Source of the DNA: Eutreptiella sp. 'Long Island Sound 2002'
Lineage: Eukaryota > Euglenozoa > Euglenophyceae > Eutreptiales > Eutreptiaceae
Assembly (NCBI GenBank): GCA_964036045.1
Contig: OZ038383.1
Coordinates: forward strand, 33,251,394-33,315,393
Direction of reading: 5' to 3'
Length of the DNA: 64,000 nt
Made by a program: the position numbers and the translations under genes. Each line of letters opens with the position of its first letter. Position 1 is the first letter of the stretch. The notes beneath the pieces were generated by a model. That model had not been told where the DNA came from. It saw nothing but the letters and a program-made list of their open reading frames with translations, and made no database searches. Positions 31,136 through 41,607 of this stretch are shown piece by piece.

Positions 31136-31541
31136 GATGACGAGCAAAAGCCCAAGAACCAGAAGAAGGACCACAACCAGGACACCAAGGAAAAGGAGGG
31201 GAAGAGGGGTCCCACAAGAAAACAAGAACAGGAACAACAACCGGCCCCAAAAGAGCAGGAGCCTGAATAGGAGCACGAGCAAAGGGGGGCGGTCCGAAAA
31301 AAGTGGGAGAAGGAGCAGGAGCAACAGCAAAGGGGGGTGTCTGAAAAAAGCACGACAGGGAGCCGCGGCAAAAAGGAAGTCACAAAAGGGTCGTTCTCCC
31401 GGCGGCGATCGTAGTCGCAGTCCGAGCCACCGTGACAATTCCGACGGTACTTCAAGCGACGCGTCGGACAAGATTGCTTTTTCTGGCAACCTACACCCGA
31501 AAATCGTGTGTAATACTGCATGCAAACGGTGCAAAGCATGA
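31136..31541 (+). CDS. Low-complexity basic ORF: RS-rich or E/Q/K-rich depending on frame
   Basis: Two frames are plausible. From ATG 31137 a 134-codon frame encodes an Arg/Ser/Lys-rich protein ending GGDRSRSPSHRDNSDGTSSD, with TGA at 31539. The overlapping frame (31,136 onward, in register with gene J) encodes an alternating Glu/Gln/Lys protein (RKQEQEQQPAPKEQEPE). TAG at 31268-31270 sits at a position where Gln would continue the pattern, and a second TAG falls near 31,411. Only one frame can be real. The sequence AG at 31,134-31,136 could be a splice acceptor. Confidence 0.35.
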
Positions 31542-31589
31542 GAATACGGGTGGGTACAATGGGGTACCCAACGATTGAACTGAGACGGA

Positions 31590-32230
31590 ATTCTGAAGCA
31601 CAGCTACGTTGAGGACAAATGGGTATTCGTTCCCATGAGCCATTGGAACTGGACATGGAATCAGGCCACAGACAACTACTCCACCTATGTGCAAGAGCTA
31701 CTCGCGGGAATGCTGGCGCTGTCTTCTCAGTCTAGACTATTGGGGAGCAACCTTGTGGTTTGGTTGTGCAGCTTAGAACCTGTTCGCACTTTCCAAAAGG
31801 CTTTTTCACCTGAGAAGGTTAAGCTCGGATGCTGGTGGACCTAGTTGAGCCGCTTACCACTAACGGTGCACCATATCTAGGGCGTCCACAATGAATGTGC
31901 TGTTTACATCAGCTGCAACAACTTCGACGACCTGCTTGGCAACAAGTGTAGGGAGTTAGCTAAGGAGGCCTTCACCGGTGTGCATGTACAGCTCGACGAG
32001 AACATGACTATGATAAGACCCGTGGATGGGCTCCAACAAGCTAAGTAGCTCAAGGGGTTTTGGCATATCTACAAATGCCCGAAGAAGCGTTTGAAAACTT
32101 GTCGTGGTCAACCAAGAGCAGTGCAAATGAGACAAGAACTATCTCTAGCACGAAGACCGGATTGCCGTACCTAGCGAACGGATTCAGGCCCTCATCAAGT
32201 GGACCCATGAGTCTAGGTAGTGAAGCCGGT
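31590..32230 (+). pseudogene. Ty3/gypsy-type RNase H - integrase remnant
   Basis: The translated block contains YSTYVQELLAGMLALSSQSR, LGSNLVVWLCSLEPVRTFQK, HHI.GVHNEC and FDDLLGNKCRELAKEAF. These fit the end of a Ty3/gypsy RNase H and the start of the integrase linker. TAG interrupts near 31,842 (WWT-TAG-LS), near 31,878 and near 32,046, and the frame decays after about 32,150. Only this ~600-bp piece is left; no LTRs, protease or RT were seen. It is probably a dead fragment, and some of its UAGs may be mutated Tyr codons. Confidence 0.65.
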
Positions 32231-32279
32231 GCGCATCCCTTTTGCCTTCACTTTGTTGCATGCTTCAGCGATTTCAGCG

Positions 32280-34680
32280 ATTTTGGGTAGAATTTCAGGA
32301 GAATTCCGAACTTATACTTGCTACAATCGATAGGATGGAGGATTTGACCCTTCTGGTTCAGATCAGGCCTGCTGTGTGTGCGTGCGCCCTTATGGTGTTC
32401 CTGGTGCCGTGCGCGTGCTCTCAGTTCTTCAATGCGGGCCAATCATCTGGAAACTCTTCCCAACGGGTGCTAATAGTGTTAGATTCTATCCTGTTGCTCA
32501 AATGGATGCGAATCGGAAGCTAGGGCAACCCCAGTGGATGATAGAAGGTCTAGAATTATGATCTAGCTAAACCCTAGTGTGATGCCTCCGCCCACACCGG
32601 CTGTCCCCTTTGAGTGGAATGGTACGCGTTAATGGGCGCATTTGCCTTGGCATTTGCCACGCCTACGCGTATGGGGGATCACAAGTCCCTTGAAGCTGGA
32701 GGAGCCCTAGTGGAAGAAGAGTTGAAGTGGAGGTGGCTGAGGTAGGCACACCGGACGGGAAGAAAGTAACCTGGTAGTTGCTTCGCAAGGCAAAGCAGGT
32801 CTTCATTCTTTTGCATATCATTTGTTTGCCTTGCATATGTGTCATGACAACTTGATCTTCCATGGAGTTAAATCAGGTCAACCTTTGGTGACTGCGTGTG
32901 TTGAACATGTGGTGTGCACGTGCAGTGGGTGAACGTGCTACAGGTGGCGAATTGCACTTATGCCCTGGTTGCTAACCTCTTGTTTGCCGTCTTACTCCGG
33001 TGACCTTCGGTGAATTCATATCATTGATCAAACATGGTTGGTGATCCACTATCTTTCTCTTGTCTGCTACCCATAGGGCATGAGTTCTTTTACTTCGGCA
33101 ATTGGGTACAAGGACAATCCTCTATCAGAGTTGTGGATTCTCACTCCAAGTGCATGAATGCTCTCCTGGATCATGGTTAGGTGAAACTCTCTCTCCATAT
33201 GCATGCTCTATGGATTGGGTTTTGGTGAGAGTCTCTCTCTTAGGCCATGGATTGGTTAGATTCTCTCTCCGGGCATGGATTGGGGCGGGACCATCTCTCT
33301 CAAGGCCTAGATTAGGGCGGGACCAACTCTTTTCGAGGCAAGTCTGCCTCTCTTTGGGATGGGACAATCTCACCAGGGATGTGCTCTCATTGGACCCGGG
33401 ATATCTCTCTTTGTGCCCTCACCCTGCGGGCCGCGTCTCGGTCTCTTCATGTGACCCGGGGCATCTTCTCACCCAATCGCCCTCCAAGTAACATGCATTG
33501 AAGTGCTTCGCTGTCACACAAGCATACATAGGCAATATTGCTTTCACATGTTCATGTGTGAATTGTTTCTAATGCACATGCCGATTTGTGTATGCCAATG
33601 CCATCGTGCCAATGCCATCCACACAACACACTACCAAGGGGGGGGTTTGCATTGCAAACAAAACCTGAACTAGCCGCTTTATTTGCTTTGGGGCAATCTA
33701 CACCCTACCACCCAGCCACAATGCACATGTACACACCCACACACGCACAAACACACACACACACACACCAAGACACACATACCTCCAAGCTTTTTTGATT
33801 GGTCTTGCCTGCAAAAATGTTTTGACGAACATCTCCAAAAAACCTGCAGAAAGAAAGGGGCATACCCTCCCAAACCCAAACCCCAAGGGCAAGGGGAGGA
33901 AAGAAGAAGGATCAAGGAGGGATGTGTGTGGGAGGGGACGGGTGTGGGGGGGTGCCAATATCATTGTGTGTGTGTGTGTGTGTGCAAAAAAAAGGGGGGG
34001 GGTCCACTTTAGGAAGGCACAAGAATTATGCATGCCCCCTAGTATGTTTGGCTTCTTGTTGTGCATTTGTAGGGGAGGTTAATATTTGCGGCAGTGTATT
34101 AATTTTTCGCAGGCTAATATTAATGCTGGCGTCTCATTGAATTTTAATATTTCAGATATTAAACTAAAAATTAAACACAAAAATTAAACCCGAGGACCGT
34201 TTTGATTTTTTTTTCCGTGAAAGCAAGTGAGACCCCCCCCCCCCAACCCCCGGGTGAAAATGGCACCCGATCCCGTAAGGCACCCCATGGGGGTAGAGTT
34301 TCTCCCGTCTAGCCCCCCCCGCCCCCCCAAAAGGGTCAACTTTGGGTTAACGCATTTATTTTTGACCCAAATATTAAACATATTGGGTTTAACGCAGGTC
34401 TCGAGGGGATCAATGTAAAAACAAGATTTACTTAGCAAACAAGCATACCTTACCTTGAGCCAACAATTGGTGTCCATTTGCTTGTTGCACCCATGTATTC
34501 CCCCTCACATGCACCGACACCAACACACACACACACACACACACACATACACACACCATCCTCCCCAGAAAAAATCCTATTGCTACATTTTCATCTTGAC
34601 GGGTGTGTCTTTGTGTGTGGTGTGCGTGTGACGGTTGTGGGAGGGGGAGGGGGGTTATGTGTGTGTGTGTGTGTGTGCAG
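32280..34680. other. Stretch without supported genes; simple repeats
   Basis: It holds a degenerate ~44-bp CT-rich repeat (33,170-33,430; units with TCTCTCTC...GGATTGG), a (CA)n tract (33,730-33,780), a (GT)n tract (33,965-33,985), poly-C runs (34,220, 34,310) and another (CA)n (34,520-34,550). Short frames here lack coding character. Confidence 0.6.
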
Positions 34681-34689
34681 GGGAGGATC

Positions 34690-35529
34690 TAACTGTCCTA
34701 GGATAATCAGTGTGAGGCACATGGTGCCTGTGCCCGTGCTGATACATACGTCGCTGCTAGGCGCCAAAGACTTCAAAACCGAAGGTGACGGAGGCAACTT
34801 GGGTTTTGAGGGACAAGGGGGGGCAGTGACAGTGACTGTGTACCCCCACCACCCTACAGATGATGTTCTTGTTTGTGAACTAAGGGGCTACGGACCAACA
34901 GTGGTGTGTGGCTACCCCACCCTTACGCAGGCGATAGTCGACGTTCGGGAGCGATATGGCCGAGGAATCCCTGCCGAAGAGTGCGCCATGTGCCTTTGAG
35001 GTTTTGGATGCGGGGTACATGGCGTTGGCTTAGTGAAGGAGTGGGGTAGCGACCACGGCGCTGGCGTTCGTGGGCCCTGAGGCAAGGCCAAGACGACAGT
35101 GGAGTTCCTCGATGCTTGCAAGGCCGCCGGGCTCTCTGATGAGGGCGCATCGTAGCTCGCGAAGTGGACGGCGCCAAATTTGGCGGAGCACAAGGCCCTC
35201 TTCGCCACGGCCATGTAAGAGCGTACGACGGAGAGTAAGGTGGACTTGTACCGGCGGATATGGAGCGCCGCCTCCCCTAGGCCCCCCCCTTGGCGATGGG
35301 GCTACAGCGGGTGCGAACCAGGGCGCCACAGGCCCTCTCCCCCGAGCAAGACAAGGTGGAGAGGCTCACGGCGCGGATCCCTGAGCTTGCCCTACCCAAG
35401 GCCCCCGCCCTCAACGAAGGGGAGCTGCTGAAGCTCGCAGTGGCGCCCCATCAGTGGCAACTGCACGCACACGTGGTTCAGAGCCTCAACGCGTTTGTGA
35501 AGGCAGACGAGAGGTCGTGCGCTAGGTGA
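34690..35529 (+). CDS. YR retroelement 2: gag-like region
   Basis: The first block (to TGA 34,997-34,999) encodes VPVLIHTSLLGAKDFKTEG and QAIVDVRERYGRGIPAEECA. The next block, in the same frame, reads TTVEFLDACKAAGLSDEGAS-TAG(35153)-LAKWTAPNLAEHKALFATAM-TAA(35216)-ERTTESKVDLYRRIW. Helical, charged sequence lies on both sides of each UAR codon. A C8 run then moves the frame to LSPEQDKVERLTARIPELA and onward to about 35,527. The composition fits a capsid-like protein. Confidence 0.45.
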
Positions 35530-35824
35530 GGTGATCTGGAGGGTGTTGTGGCGCGAGGCGGCGCCGCCCCCGCACCAAGGGTGTTCGCAGCAACAATAGG
35601 CACCCTAGCAGCAGCCCCAATATAAGGGTGCTCTTGTAGCGGCCCTTGTAGCAGTGCCCCCCCTAGTAGCAGGGGTGGTATGCCAAGTCGTAGCCCACTT
35701 CTCCACTTGCCCCCCCCCTTGTGCCACTTGGGCCGCCGCGGGCCCCTATTTTCGCTACAGGCTCTAGAGCCACTGGTTCCGCGACTGTGCTAGTGCCCCG
35801 TGGCCTCCAGCCACCAATCTACCT

Positions 35825-36660
35825 TTGGCCAGAGTGCAGGAGGGTGCAGCATGTAGGGGTTGCGGCGGGTCTACACATCCCGCACAACGGGGCGTGTCTA
35901 CAGCTTCCCCACCCCACCCCTGTTTCCGTTGTGGGGGGAACCAGTGGAGTGTGGGGGCTTCGTGCCCAGCCCCGCGGCCGCACCCCCCCCCCCCACGGGC
36001 ACCCACAACCCCCAAGCTCCCTAACGGGGCGAGGGGGGGTTGGCATGAACGGGCTCCCCAGGTGTTCCCAGGTCCATCACCGAGACGAGTATGTGCAAAT
36101 ATGGAGCTCCTCTACACAGCTGCTACGGCAGTGGCTACCGTGCGGGAGCTCATAGCGCTCAGTCTTGTGGTGTTATCCGTCGTCCACTGTTTGCGTGTCG
36201 GGCAAGCCGCCAGCATCCGAGTATGCCACATCGAGCACAGGCAGAAGGCGGCTATCTACGACGACAACGTGGCCAAGGTGGCCAACTACTTTGTGGCACT
36301 CAAGCTGGGAGCGTGGGGGGAAGAGTGGCGCAAGGCATTGCTACAAACGGACTAGGTCAGGCTCAAGCCCTTCCGGGCCCTGAGTCGACGTTGCAGTGCA
36401 CGCTGTGCTGCTTGCTGGCCAGCTCCCCGTATGAAGGGTATGCATGGCACTCTTCCGGTGCATGGGGGCTACCGCCATGTGTGCGCTTGGGGCAGCCATG
36501 CCCACTGGGCGATGGTCGTCCGAGCTCGAGGCCAAGTCTTACGCGACCCCCCCCCCCCCCGCCGCCAGTGCAGCATTTTGCCCTTCCCGACGATGCGCTC
36601 TGGCCCGATTGAAACGGGGGGGTCTGCTTCCGTCTGGGAGTTATGGCCCATGGGTGTGCT
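35825..36660 (+). CDS. YR retroelement 2: tyrosine recombinase
   Basis: A possible Cys-rich segment (CFRCGG) is followed by a helical region. The box-I-like motif is VVHCLRVGQAASIRVCHIE near 36,180-36,240, containing the Arg typical of tyrosine recombinases. After TAG 36353-36355 the second part appears in a frame offset by one nucleotide. A WHS/FR junction gives HxxR, then GATAMCALGAAMPTGRW (36,455-36,510) and SSELEAKSYA with a candidate nucleophilic Tyr. These are the H-x-x-R, W and Y positions of the family. Cutting and joining DNA during integration is the expected role. The copy is frameshifted and probably inactive. Confidence 0.55.
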
Positions 36661-37273
36661 CGGTGTGGATGTGCGCTCACCGTTTGCGGCACTAGTACCC
36701 CATGTCGGCCCTATCCACCGTGAGCCACATGAGGAGGCCCCTATGTGCGAGTCCAGCCAGAGGGACGTCATTGTATTGGGCCCCTCAGATGACGACGCCC
36801 CCCCCAACCCGCGGCCCCTCCACCGTATCGCAAACAAGCTCCTGCCCGGGGGCGGCGGGGGGACTCGGCCCCGACCTAGGGGAGCCCAGCGCCACGGGCA
36901 CCCGGAAGGCACGCCCCCAAGCGGTCCGAGTCAGCCACTGCCAACAAGGGCATACATTCCCCAAGAGTAGCGATGCGCCAACATCACGGGGAGCGAGGCC
37001 CAGTGCGCTATGTGTGGCGCTGCGTGGAGCGACCACCTCCATCATGCGAGTGTCAGGATGGCCGATAAATTGCGCGTCTCGGTGGTGGCGGCCCTCTCCC
37101 TTGTTAGCATGTGGTAGGTAGAAGTGCTCAAGTGGTGCCTGGATACACCGCCGAGCACCAGGCCCAAGAGCACGCGCGATATCGAGCTCATGGAGGTGGT
37201 TCTTCATGGGATTGCGGTGGATGAGTTGCCGAGGATGGGGGCTCCAGTCTGTAGCTGGGGGGGGGGGGCGTGA
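36661..37273 (+). CDS. YR retroelement 2: linker with CxxC..H..H and two UAG codons
   Basis: The frame continues with SSQRDVIVLGPSDDDAPP and a Gly/Arg/Pro-rich segment to TAG 36968-36970. It then reads RCANITGSEAQCAMCGAAWS and DHLHHASVRMADKLRVSVVA, reaching TAG 37115-37117. The segment VEVLKWCLDTPPSTRPKST and IELMEVVLHGIAVDELPRMG follows, up to a G10 run at 37,260. Good protein sequence on both sides of both TAGs makes this one of the cleanest examples of UAG inside coding sequence in the window. The CxxC...HxH pattern could bind zinc. Confidence 0.5.
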
Positions 37274-37381
37274 GGTGACGGAAGAACTTGGGAGTCTCGA
37301 TGTGCCCCGGGATGTGTGGGGGGAGTGGGCAGACCCACAGTTTCTCCAGGCAGGCCAGTGTATTCCCCCCTACCACCTTCA

Positions 37382-38107
37382 ATGTGTCCCACGCTCAATG
37401 CTATGTTGGCTACTCTCAGCCACCAGGGCCTCATTGAGCTCACGGACAGGCAACCCTCAGTGGAGGCTTTCATCAAATACAAATCCTAGCACAAGTGTGC
37501 ACTGATTGTAGCAATGCAGAAGTTCAATGCAGCGTGCAGGTTTAAGGCAAGGCCCTTGAAGTTGCCCTCCTTGGAGGGCCTGGCGGCGCTGGTACGTGAC
37601 TTGGGGGGGGGGGATTGTTGGCCACCAAGCTGGATATTTCCAATTGCTACTGGTCCATCAAGCCCCCCCCCCCCCACCTGATGCGCATTCTCAAGCTAGC
37701 AGCCGGGGGCCGCGCATATGCCCTGCTGCGGGTGCCTCTTGGCTGGCACAAGGCACCAGGCCTAGTGCAAGCTCCAGGCTCTGATTGCCAAGATCATTGG
37801 CTCTATGACCCCCGGCTCTGTTGTGATAGTGCAGTATTTAGATGACATTGTTTTGTTGGGGGGGGGGGTGCCGTCCACTGTCCAGTAGGTCACTGATGCT
37901 GTGGGGAGGGCGCTCGAGGAAGCAGGGTTCATTATCAGCGAGAAAAGTGAGTGCCTGCCGCAACAAGCGCTGACCTGGATGGGCAAGGATATCAATCTGC
38001 GCTCCCGGTAGATCTCCTCGCGCCCCTCTGCCTTAATTGCTGTGGCGTTGGCGTGGGTGCGGCTGGCACTGAACCCCTACCGCTTTGTGCCCCTACGTCC
38101 TTGTTAG
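37382..38107 (+). CDS. YR retroelement 2: reverse transcriptase
   Basis: The frame begins near TLNAMLATLSHQGLIELTD and passes TAG 37487-37489 (FIKYKS-TAG-HKCALIVAMQ). After a G-run it gives the motif A region LATKLDISNCYWSIKPP and then RAYALLRVPLGWHKAPGLVQ. The catalytic VQYLDDIVLLG lies at 37,829-37,861. Further TAGs at 37886-37888 (PSTVQ-TAG-VTDAVGRALEEAGF) and 38009-38011 (WMGKDINLRSR-TAG-ISSRPS) fall in the connection region. YLDD with WMGK is typical of DIRS/PAT-like and Ty3-like RTs. RNase H downstream could not be delimited; LLDEAVKLPPWGAVGEG at about 38,440 belongs to the same decayed tail. Confidence 0.7.
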
Positions 38108-38639
38108 GAAAGATCGGGTGCTTCACAACGGGCCGAGGGCATGGCTGATGCATGGCCCTCCGTGGGCGTGGAAAACCCCCCCTACGGTCATCAGGGGTCG
38201 GCTGAGGTGGGAGCCCATAAAGCACCCACGTGCGCCTGTCCCCGGAATTTTTTGGGATGTGGCGTGAATGGCTGGCGGGGTTTCGCGGCAGCAGAGAGTG
38301 CTGCGCCTGTTGGCGCATGGGCTCAGGTGGCAGGGACATGAGCTTCGGCTTAGTGCAGTCCCACTTGAATCTTACTAACCCCATCAGCAGGGCCTGCAAT
38401 GGCCGGGGGGCAGATAGGCAGTGCTGGAGGCAGTGGCACGTGAGCGTTTGCTTGACGAGGCGGTGAAACTGCCCCCCTGGGGGGCTGTCGGGGAAGGCAG
38501 GCAGAGCGTGGACGGGCATGGAGCTGAGCTGGCGCCACTGACCAAGTATGTCATGACCCCTCCGAGTATATTGCAGTAGCATGGTGTACAGTTGCATGAG
38601 AGCGGGGGGGGAGGATTTTTTCCTAGAGGGGGCACAAGC

Positions 38640-39780
38640 AAAAGCGTGTGACGTTATGACATCCTGTTGTGCATGGCTGGGCAGGGCAGGGCAGGGCAGG
38701 GCAGGGCGACTCAAAGCAAAACTGTTGCAGTGGAGGGTATGCTTGTGCCCAGTGCTGATAAGCTGCTCTCCAACACTGCCGCTCATCATCTTGGGCACCT
38801 CATCATCTTGGGCACCTGTGATTTGGACCAAAAGACCAAGATGCCTTTGCTATTACTGCTGTGGTGGCCTTGCTATTATTGGCGGCTCGTGAGGAGGGTC
38901 ATCAGGGGCATCGAAGTAGGGCATCTCTCTCCACAACCCTGCTAATGTCTCTTTCCAGAATAAGGTCTTTGGATCTTAGTAGGTGCCTTACCTTGCAAAT
39001 TGCCTTTGGGATACCCCACGCACTGGCCTCTGCCCTGACATCAAGCTCAGGCTCAGGCTAGATTCTGTGCATACCCCTAGCCCAAGGGTGTATGAGGCAA
39101 CAACACAACAACCACCTTCCCACACCTAGTGTTGGGCCATCTGGGCCATTGACAAGGACCGCCCACCCTGGAACAAGTACCCCTGGGTTTGTCACGTGCT
39201 ATGCTATATCTCAATGCACCACCAACCCCCAAAAGGTACATTGAACCAAACATCATGCAAGGTAGTGTGCAGCTTATGCTGCGGCTTCTTCACTGCTATA
39301 CCTCGATACTTTCCACCTTTTTTGGCACCTGAAGAGGATGTGGTTGTTGCTTAACAGGGTAAATTGCGGTGCCGGCTGCACAACCGCCAAATTTTCAGGC
39401 CTAAATGCACCTGACTGGTGCTATCCAAGGGGCAATCCAACTTTTTCATGTCCTGGGAACCGTCTTATGTAGCCGTTTGTGATAGCTCTGTGGGGTGCTC
39501 TCTACTGGGCTTCCTCCCTGTAAGGGCTGTTCTAGATTACGCCACAACATTGCGCAGTACATGTGGTAGAAGCGGTGGAGGTTGATTTGGCTGGTGAGGT
39601 GACAACTACTGGTCTATTTTGGGGCTTCTGTGGGATTTGCTCCAGTCTGGGACATTGCCAAAACGGAGCATGCCATGCATGCATCCACGCAGTAGAGGAG
39701 TACGGTCACCTGTACTTAAAACTATTGCCTGTCCTTGATTAATAACAAAAAGAATGCAGACCAGAGCCGTCTAGAGCATG
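38640..39780. other. No supported gene
   Basis: After the retroelement tail there is a GGGCA short tandem (38,678-38,704, five copies) and a duplicated CATCATCTTGGGCACCT (38,788 and 38,805). The remaining AT/GC-balanced DNA carries no frame of coding character. 39,780-39,860 may be an intron preceding gene O. Confidence 0.5.
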
Positions 39781-39787
39781 GGACGAC

Positions 39788-40774
39788 ATGGATGTCTATC
39801 AGGAATGTCATAATATCAGGCCAGTCTTTACTATCACTCTGTTTTGCCATGTGCTATTTGCTTTCCCCTGTCCCATTTGTCAAAACCGCCACCTCAGTCC
39901 TGTGCTCCCCTGCCCAGCCCCCCATTCCTGTCCCTCAGTGCACATATTTGCTCGCATGGCCACCAATGGCAGTCCTACTCGACGCCATGCCAGCCCATGC
40001 CTGCCCCCCAGCAGTTCACGCCTCACTCCATTGCCATCCATTGAGATTGATTCCTGTCCCAGAATCAGCGACGTGGCCCTTCCCTCCAACCGGGTTGCAC
40101 CCAAAGGACACGGAACCGGAACCAAGAGCATGCCGTCCAGTGATGCTGATGGCACCAGATACAGTGGTTGTTTTGATTTAGCCGGTGCATTGTCAATTGC
40201 AGCCGCGTCTGTGCCGCAGACGCTGTCCCCCAGTTGCTCCATCTTGGACAGTCATGTGCAAGACTTGCCAGGCTGCCTCGGTCAGTGCAGTAGGCGCAGT
40301 CGGGGCAGTAGGGGCAGTACTTCCCAGCGAAGCTCCAACAGCCAGTGTGAGCCAAGTGTGAGCCGAAACATGCAGCAGATAAGGCCCCCAATGGTGACTT
40401 TTGCTGCACGGGCTGAGGTCAATGATTTGGACTCTGAGGTGTGCTAGTGGTTCCGGCACATTACAAGTGACATCACAGGTCAGCTGAAAAAGTGGAAGGA
40501 GATGGGGGAAGATTTTGCACAGGACACAGAATTGGCGTCCAGTTGGGAAGTTTGGAAGGTTGGGGGGACATGGGGCGACAATGGTAAACCAAGCGTCTCA
40601 GGGCACACCCTCCGACCCTCTGCCGGCATGTTTCAGCGATGGACATTCGTGAAAGGGCACGGGATATAACGGTTTCATATGGCAATCCATGTCCTGAACA
40701 AAGCCAGCCCCCTCCACCTTCCCAAGTACGGGGGTGGTTCAGCCACAGTAATCGAACTGATGCGCTGTGAATGA
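39788..40774 (+). CDS. Gene O: unidentified protein with in-frame TAG and TAA
   Basis: One frame runs from 39,788 to a tandem TGA TGA (40772-40777). Internal UAR codons are TAG 40445-40447 (DLDSEVC-TAG-WFRHITSDITGQLKKWKE) and TAA 40667-40669 (WTFVKGHGI-TAA-RFHMAIHVLNKASP). Sequence quality is uniform across both. A Cys/Ser/Pro-rich first half contains a GSRGSTSQRSSNSQ region, and the second half is globular (FAQDTELASSWEVWKVGG). There are no TGAs within 328 codons. No family recognised. The true start may be an acceptor near 39,870 and not the ATG. Confidence 0.55.
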
Positions 40775-40821
40775 TGATTGTGCACCCAGGCTGCTAGCAA
40801 GTCATTGGGTGGGACCAGAGG

Positions 40822-41607
40822 TTGAAGTGGGAAGAGGGATTGGGGCACACCCTGTCCGACACGGCATCCAACTGCCGACCGGGTATCAACCGTCTGAAAT
40901 GGCGGGGGAAAAAAGGAGCGGGGGAGGGCCTTGGTTGCGATGCAAATCCCAGCGGAAGGCTGATCCACTCCAAGAACCCACACCCACACCTCTCGTTTGA
41001 GCTATGCTCTAACCAAAATGCCAATGCAGTAGCACTGGACATGCAAACGCAAACAGTCACGCAAAGTGTGTTCAATGCCTAGGAACTCACCACACTGCAC
41101 ACTACACCATGCGGCTCACAGGGGCCAAACCCTGCAGAGGTGAGCCAGTGGCGCTTTGGCAATGGGGCCACGGCTTGCCTGGAGTCGCGGGGTGCGTGTC
41201 TGCATTAGATCAGTGAACTCTCGCCTCAGCTTGAGCACAGAATGTGTGTGGAATACGCCAAGCAACTGGCCACTAGCGCCTGCGATTAAGCAGGTCACAC
41301 CCCGCCTCAGTGCTCGCAGGGCATTGCTTCTGGGACTCAGCCACTCGTGTCCCTGCCAGGATTCCTCCATAAGAGAGGGGGGATGGTCTACAACGGTTGC
41401 AAAAGGACACTGGGGAGGGGCTTTGGTCAAGGGAGCAAAAGCACTCGTCCTCTGGTCCCGGACAGAGGCTGTGCACCGTAAACATATCACTGCTTGAATC
41501 AATCTGGTGGCGTGACGTTGCCGTTTTCGGCTGCCTGTCCAATGGTGTGGCCTGCAGAACAAGGGACATGCCCAAGACATCAAACACCACAACACACACA
41601 CCCCTGA
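40822..41607 (+). CDS. Gene P: unidentified protein with four in-frame UAR codons
   Basis: 262 codons from ATG 40822 to TGA 41605-41607. They are interrupted by TAG 41080, TAG 41206, TAA 41287 and TAA 41479 (first bases) but by no TGA. Protein character is continuous: GINRLKWRGKKGAG, then NANAVALDMQTQTVTQSVFN, then VSQWRFGNGATACLESRGAC. After the second TAG come ISELSPQLEHRMCVEYAKQL and GFLHKRGGMVYNGCKRTLGR. Read with the standard code it would be five short peptides; read with UAR as sense it is one 260-residue protein. Function unknown. It follows gene O by 45 nt and may be a later exon of it. Confidence 0.55.

Larger units (their letters stand above)
34690..38640 (+). mobile_element. Degraded YR retrotransposon 2 (gag - YR - RT)
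   Basis: In order it carries a gag-like block, a tyrosine-recombinase-like block, a linker with Cys/His residues and a reverse transcriptase with YLDD. All lie on the same strand and mostly in one frame. The order YR before RT matches the better-preserved element at 46,070-51,036. Its direct repeats were not found, so the limits are approximate. At least eight in-frame TAG and one TAA occur, while frame changes fall at C/G homopolymers (35,283, 36,550, 37,262, 37,606, 37,666). Confidence 0.65.
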
